DNA from: Pleurotus djamor
Taxonomy: Eukaryota; Basidiomycota; Agaricomycetes; Agaricales; Pleurotaceae
Assembly (NCBI GenBank): GCA_029747585.1
Contig: JAPEVF010000003.1
Location: 1-64,000, forward strand
Length of the DNA stretch: 64,000 bases
Direction: 5' to 3'
The notes under the pieces are model-generated. The model worked only from the letters and a program-made list of their open reading frames with translations. It had not been told where the DNA came from and did no database searches. Positions 58,708 to 64,000 of the stretch are shown in pieces (the first letter of the stretch is position 1; each line of letters starts with the position of its first letter). The translations under genes and the position numbers were made by a program.

Positions 58708-61404
58708 NTATAATGCAGCGATGGCTCGACGNATCTCCTCTGCCTTGCTTTGGAACCGAGCGATTTCCCGCTCACCGTCCCGCCTGAATTTCTCGTACTC
58801 AATCTTCATTTGATAACGAATCCATTCCTCGACCGTCATTTCCAACTCAGCNTCCGAAAGCTGGTCAATTTGTTGGAAAGGAAGCTTCGACAGAGGGGGA
58901 TGGAAGGCTGGCAATGCTGGGGGCTCTGGCTGCTCAGATGCTGATGGAGCTGGAGGGGTGACGGGAGCGGGGATTGCTTCTACTTTCGTCTTGCGGGGCG
59001 TCTGTGGCGGCGCAATCACTTCCGAAGGTTGTGTAGGAGGTTCGACCGAAGGCTTCTGGTCCATATCAACGTCGTCCTTAGCCAATGAAGGCATTGGGGG
59101 TGCGCGTTGATCGGACTTCTTGACGACTGGACGTGGCTGAGGGGGAGGAGGAAGGACAACTTCGACTTGAACAACGGGCTTTGTCGAAGCTACTGTCGGC
59201 TTCTTCTGCATCACTGGGGGCGGCACAGATGGTCGGTCCTCCTCCTCATCTGTAAGGACATCCACAATGTCTTTCGATACACGAAGCACGTTGCTAGTAG
59301 GCTGAGGCTGCGGACGTGGAACGGTTGTGGAAGGCTGCCGAGATACTCCTCTCGGAGGGCCGATCTTCAATGGCTTGACCGGAGAGAAGGGATCCTCGGG
59401 CTCCGAGAACAAACTCTCGTCATCCTCGCGAACAAGACTCAGATTGTGCCGTTTGAGAGGGGCAGACATTTGCACGTCTTCATCGCGAGGTTCGTTGAAG
59501 ACCGGCTCCATTACAGGCGAAGGATGACCATCGGCGATATCCATCGAAACATGGTCGTCACCTTCACCCAGCGCATCGTGAAATTCTTCAGGCTCTGGGG
59601 AGGGCGAACGTGGTGAGGGTAGTTTCTGTTGACTAACCGCCCTTGCTTTCGATTTCCCTTTCGATGCCTTTGGAGGAATAATGATATCATCGTCAGTGGG
59701 CTCAGACTTGGGGAGAGCCTTAGAACTTGTCCGTGTCAACTTCTTCGGCGGCGGCGGCGGCGGAGAGACTTGCGTCTCTTCAACTGGATCTGGTTCGGGA
59801 AAGAGTTTCGCTTTGGATTTGGAGCGTGAGGGTTTCCTGGCCAAGGCCGGCTTTGAGGAGAGAGGATTCGGAGCTGGCTCGGGCTCAGGCATTGCGATGG
59901 CTTTCGTCCGAGTCGATGAGCTCTGAGGGACATCAGACGGATCAGGCACAACACTGGGTTTAGCCTTGGAACGGGATGGCTTGCGAGAGTGACCTGTTGT
60001 CGGGCGGGTGGACGGCCTTGGCTGGGAGGCAGGAAAATCATCCCCATCGTCTCCCAGTGGTGAAGGCGCTTTGGTGCGAGATTTCGACGTTCCTCGAGAA
60101 GTTGCGCGAGAAGACTCAGCGACAGAATGGTATTCTGATTCGCTTCCGTCATTGTTCGATTCTAAGGTGGTCGATGTCTGCTTCTGCCTTTTGGAAGACC
60201 CAGACTTCTCATCATCGCTGGGCGCCCTGGACTTAGAGCGTGCGCGCGACGATTTCCGTTGTTTGGTGGAACGCGGTTTGGCTTCGTCCACAATCTCTTC
60301 TTCGACGTCTTCATACACTGCCTTGGACTTGGCACGCGATCTTGATGATTTTGGAGGTGGCTTGGGTGGAGGTTCAACGTTATCTTCATCGTCATCTTCT
60401 TCTTCAACGATCGCTGGCTTAGACTTTGACCGGGTGACAGTGCGAGGCGTCTTCGCAGTAGAGGTACCTCCAGGCTTCTTTGGGGTCTTCGCACCTTTCA
60501 TCACAGCTGGTCGTTCTTCCTCTTCCTCAAGCTCATCGTCAAATAGCGCTGCGGCACTTTCAGACCGTGAGGAAGCCTTCGGTTTGTGACCCTTGGAGAC
60601 GGAGGTCTTTGATGAAGGTTTGCGGGAAGGGGGTTTGGGAGGTTCCGAAAGAGCAAAGAAAGGACATGATAAACCAGACTTGCGTTCCCGTTTGCGATGC
60701 TCTTCCCTAGAAGGAGGTTCTAACCACATTCAATAAAAAAAAAAACTCCCGACGTACAGTGGATCATCATCCTCATCCCAGCCACTTAGGGAGACCTTGC
60801 AATAGAGGCATGTTGCCAAATCATCATTCGGAAATTGGGGAGTGTACACGAAGCCCGCTTGAGCCATCTATTCAAGAAAGTAAGCATAGCAAAGCTTTGT
60901 TGAGGAAGAAACGCACCTTGAGAGGAGAAGCACCGTGATCATTGTTATAAGGCCACCATGAACCAGATGTAAAGGTTGCGAGCCTCGCTTTTTCCATTGA
61001 CTTGGAAGTGGGAAGCCGTGACTTTTCAGTAAACTCAAAGCTAGCAAGCGCATTAGGATATTGAGATGTATTGAGGCACCATAGACATACCTGCCATCTG
61101 GACCAATGTCGTCCCTCAAACCGCACCGTACCACTGCCCAAGCGCAGGTTTTTGCGCATTTCGACCAATGTATCTCGAAAGGATCGTCCTCTTCTTCCCA
61201 GTCGCTGAGCGACTTCATGCACATATAGCATTTGACCGCATCCCTATCTTCGTAGCTTGGATCATAGTAAAACCCAGCCTCTGCCAAGGACAATGGATTG
61301 GCAGCAAAAGTATCACCGTGGGGCCATTTCGCATTTATGTTCTTCGAGCCGTGCTTTATACGCTTCGGTTTGAATGAGTCGATGCGATTCTGCAAAGCTT
61401 CCAT
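58708..61404 (-). CDS. bir1: Survivin homologue Bir1 (two BIR domains)
   Basis: Chromosomal passenger complex subunit that targets Aurora kinase and INCENP to centromeres. Start at 61404 (MEALQNRIDSFKPKRI). BIR 1: LAEAGFYYDPSYEDRDAVKC, CxxC then x16 then His (CYMCMKSLSDWEEEDDPFEIH) and a Cys. BIR 2 spans exons 3-5: KARLATFTSGSWWP, MAQAGFVYTPQFPNDDLATC, LYCKVSLSGWDEDDDPLEEH, with the last Cys in GLSCPFF. A long Ser/Lys/Pro-rich, acidic middle follows, with SRSKSK repeats and many SP/TP sites, as in Bir1. The C-terminal helix (TVEEWIRYQMKIEYEKFRR, ARFQSKAEE) ends in AAL at 58711, where the next codon is TAN; TAA or TAG would end it there. If not, the frame runs to 58564. About 850 residues. Confidence 0.9.
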
Positions 61405-61517
61405 GTCGACAACAGAGGCGTGATGGTGGAAAGAGTAAACGAAGGGTGACGCGTGACGCAGTAACGAACGCGTCGGTCACGCGGTTAAGTCACGTCGGAC
61501 CCTGACACAGCCACACA
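61405..61517. promoter_or_regulatory. Shared bir1/wapl promoter with two MCB elements
   Basis: Only 113 bp between the two start codons. Two exact ACGCGT MluI cell-cycle boxes lie at 61450-61455 and 61469-61474, 19 bp apart, with a further CACGCGG at 61479. In yeasts MBF binds such boxes and induces transcription at G1/S; conservation of that code in this fungus is an inference. No TATA box seen. Confidence 0.6.
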
Positions 61518-64000
61518 ATGCACATCTCAAGAACTTACTCAACCAAAGCCACAAAGCGCAGGGCTTTGAGCATCGACGGCGACGTTGGCGAAGCTAGCGG
61601 CTCATCCTCAAAGCCCTCATTGTACACCCAATCTTCACGGAAGAAACAACGCATCGAGGTGGAAGTTGTGAGTACAATCTCAGAGTCGGACAACAGTGAT
61701 GAAGGTCAGTCATCATCATCGTATCCATGGCCAACATTTCTGATAATGTGCATGGGCCATATTTCTCTCAGACTCGCTCAGCATATTTGAGAAACCTGCG
61801 TCGACTTTGGTTCGGTCTCCTACACTTCCCAACTTTCTCGGTCTGCGGTCGAAACCAAGTATCTCAGAGAAGGGCCCAGCTTCCAACGTTACCAACCTGA
61901 AATCTACGAATGGCTTGCCACAGTCAAAGCGTCAGTCAAGTTCAAAGATGACTGCTCGAATGTCGCCTAGGAAGCAGCGCACAAACACTAATGATGCCTC
62001 TACGTCCAACGGATCTGGATCTCCAACCAAACTTACGGCCAAGATGCTAGGGAGATCGCACACCGAGCCATCTGTAGGGCTGAGCACTACACGGAAGGAA
62101 GGAACCACCTCATCCATATTCCCCAGCACCTCACGCAAACCTATATCTCCTTCTAAATCCCTTCCTTCATCACTGTTCGAAGCGGAGGTAGAGGAACCCT
62201 CCTCCAGTGCACTCTCTGCTCGGGCTCAACCTCGGCCTCCACCTGTGACGCACGCTCGGACATACGGCGGTGCCTCACGGTCTTACTTGGTTGCTTTGCC
62301 CACCCCCGATAGTATGCAGGCTGACGAAGATGACACACCTCGTGAGTCATATTCTCGACTGCGTGAGAGATGGGGTATCGATAGGTCCGAGGAGGACATC
62401 GAACCTCCGCCACAGGATACCCCTTCTACCAGTCAGCCTGGTACGCCATCGAAGAGGAAAGGCAAAGCAAAGACTACAAATGCTAACCTTCGACCGGCCC
62501 CTTTGCCTTATGGAATGATGAACGATCTGAGGAGTATCACGGAACTTCGAAGCAAAGGCGAGAGTAGACGATTCTTAGACGAGGTTGGGTATTTGTTTGA
62601 AGGTCTGGAACCTGACGGGCCAATTGGCTTAAGGAGGGCTAGGTCAGTTTGCCTTGTTACGCGCCATGATTTTTCTCACATCGTATCTACAGTGCCATCG
62701 AGATAGTTACCAAGTTATGTGAGGAACAATTCGCTCGCAAAGCAAAGGCCGCAGATTTTCTTCCGAAAACTTGGGATGTCCTGCATGCAGCGACAGATGG
62801 AAGGACAGATAGGGTCAGTCATTTCGCTTCGCAGTAATTCCTTCCATTGTAACGATCATCCTAATGCAGGTTTTGGACCTCACCCTTGTGACTTTCGTGG
62901 CCCTTGTCGCCCGTGATCCATCCTCGCTCGAAGACCTTGTTGTGTCGTCCTCCTCTGGATCCCGCATTGGTGATGTTTTGTTTGAATATCTGGGAGTCTA
63001 TCCACCGTCAAAGGACGGTTTATGCTACACCACTTCTAAGCTAACACCGGCTGAACTGAAGCGTCAAGGCATATCGATGAACGAACTCAACCAAGTACGT
63101 GTCCACCCCTCGTAGCTCGGCCAAAGTTACTCATCCATCCGCATCAGCTTAAAGCGTTGCATAAATTAATTTCCTCGCAATCATCCATCTTTGACCTAGA
63201 CATAGACGTAAGTCGCAAGGTTTTGGAGAGTTTCCCTCTAACATAAATTATCTATCCAGGTATCTACGAAACTACTTTTATCGCACAGCATGGCCGCGCT
63301 CTCACCCTCACATATCTCCTCCAACCACCTTCCCCGTCTCCTTGCAACATTGAAGGACTCACTGAAATACTTCGACGAGCGCTTAGAAGCCTATTGTTCT
63401 GGGCTATCGCTATCCTCCCCTACGGATCCCTCAAACATATTACCCTCTCAACTCCTACACACGCAAAATTGCCTCAGCTTACTGGAGTCATACTCCTTGG
63501 ACAATTGGTCTAAGGACGCTGACAAGGTTCCCGAAGTAATCTCACCTCAGCGCTATAATTGGTTGCCTGAAGGACTGCTTTCACTATCCATCGTCTGCGA
63601 AATAATCCAGAGGCACCCAGATGCGCGATTTGAGGACATAACACAACTAGGTCAGTCATACTCTGACAATCACAACAGCCTTGTCTAATCTCGCGCTCGC
63701 CGCTTCAAGCGATTACATGCAGCGAGGTCGTTTCCCGTGTTATGATGAGTCTGACTCATGATGATCCCGAATGGTGTCGCTCGCTACTCGAACTTGACGC
63801 GGGGCCCTTACACTTGATGCGGACTATCGTCAGGATGCATGCACAGAACAGACCGACTTCCAAAGCTTCACCGTTAAAGAGAGAAGACACGCCCTCCCTC
63901 GACGAACCCGCGACGAACGAACCTTCGACCGATTCTCAGGCATCGGATCGTCTTTGCCTCGCCTTGGCCCTGTTGACCAATCTCGTGCAAGGATATGATG
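61518..64000 (+). CDS. wapl: Cohesin release factor Wapl, 3' partial
   Basis: Wapl/Rad61 homologue, which opens the cohesin ring together with Pds5. Start at 61518 (MHISRTYSTKATKRRALS). Exon 1 61518-61703, exon 2 from 61772. The N-terminal half is disordered and Ser-rich with a basic stretch and short motifs (LPTPDSMQADEDDTP, LRERWGIDRSEEDIEP). The WAPL domain begins at about 62520 with GMMNDLRSITELRSKGESRRFLDEVGYLFEGL (shown in two parts: MNDLRSITELRSKGESR, then FLDEVGYLFEGL) and continues as helical repeats: FARKAKAADFLPKTWDVL, LDLTLVTFVALVARDPSS, LNQLKALHKLISSQSSIF, LLSLSIVCEIIQRHPDA. An intron at 63651-63709 joins to SEVVSRVMMSLTHDDPEWC. The frame is open at the right edge (LALALLTNLVQGYD), so the C-terminus is missing. 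Confidence 0.88.

Noticed and set aside
59107..60710. Several + strand frames antisense to bir1
   Set aside because: Shadow frames of the low-complexity Ser/Lys/Pro region; no start context, domain or introns.
1..64000. CRISPR arrays, prophage, insertion sequences, bacterial operons
   Set aside because: No direct-repeat array or integrase or transposase ORF; gene structure is clearly eukaryotic.

Overview
This is a 64 kb piece of a fungal nuclear genome, almost certainly a basidiomycete and most likely a mushroom-forming Agaricomycete. The signs are genes split by many 45-70 nt GT-AG introns, short intergenic gaps, genes on both strands, family types typical of that group (a DUF6534 membrane protein, a small multi-pass membrane protein, a GPI-type cupredoxin, a Zn2Cys6 regulator), and split nuclear tRNA genes. 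Bacterial operons, CRISPR arrays, phage and plasmid features are absent. The many single Ns look like consensus ambiguities; several of them behave as inserted bases inside otherwise open frames.

Left part (1-17 kb): a CENP-B-type helix-turn-helix gene cut by the window edge and followed by a long pyrimidine-rich stretch; a small ABM-like protein; a linker-histone-domain (H15) protein; the nuclear exosome exonuclease Rrp6; a degenerate protein kinase; a Zn2Cys6 transcription factor; and divergently from it the mitochondrial import receptor subunit Tom22.

Middle part (17-46 kb): complex I 40 kDa subunit (NDUFA9 type), an OPT peptide transporter, tRNA-Arg(ACG), a Ser/Thr kinase with a long disordered tail, a secreted Lys/Gly and Ala-Asp-Pro repeat protein, a gelsolin-family actin regulator, an unrecognised proline-rich protein, an intron-containing tRNA-Lys(TTT), an atypical homeodomain protein, the nuclear-basket protein TPR/Mlp1, two tail-to-tail Mob2-like genes, a cupredoxin, and phosphopantothenoylcysteine decarboxylase (coenzyme A synthesis).

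Right part (46-64 kb): a DUF6534 protein, alternative oxidase, mitochondrial ribosomal protein uS12m, a Spo71-like PH-domain protein, the SUMO ligase Nse2/Mms21 of the Smc5/6 complex, a multi-pass membrane protein, the survivin/Bir1 homologue with two BIR domains, and the cohesin-release factor Wapl, which runs off the right edge.

Most genes are independent housekeeping units. Two themes recur: mitochondrial function (Tom22, complex I, AOX, uS12m) and chromosome or nuclear structure (CENP-B-like, H15, TPR, Nse2, Bir1, Wapl). The most informative local arrangement is the head-to-head bir1/wapl pair, whose 113 bp shared upstream region holds two ACGCGT (MluI cell-cycle box) elements. I found no clear evidence of a wholly new system. 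The stronger leads are that shared promoter, the Mob2 duplication with shared intron positions, a pseudokinase, an atypical homeodomain, and two genes whose frames are broken at homopolymers. Gene spans below run from start codon to stop codon and include introns.
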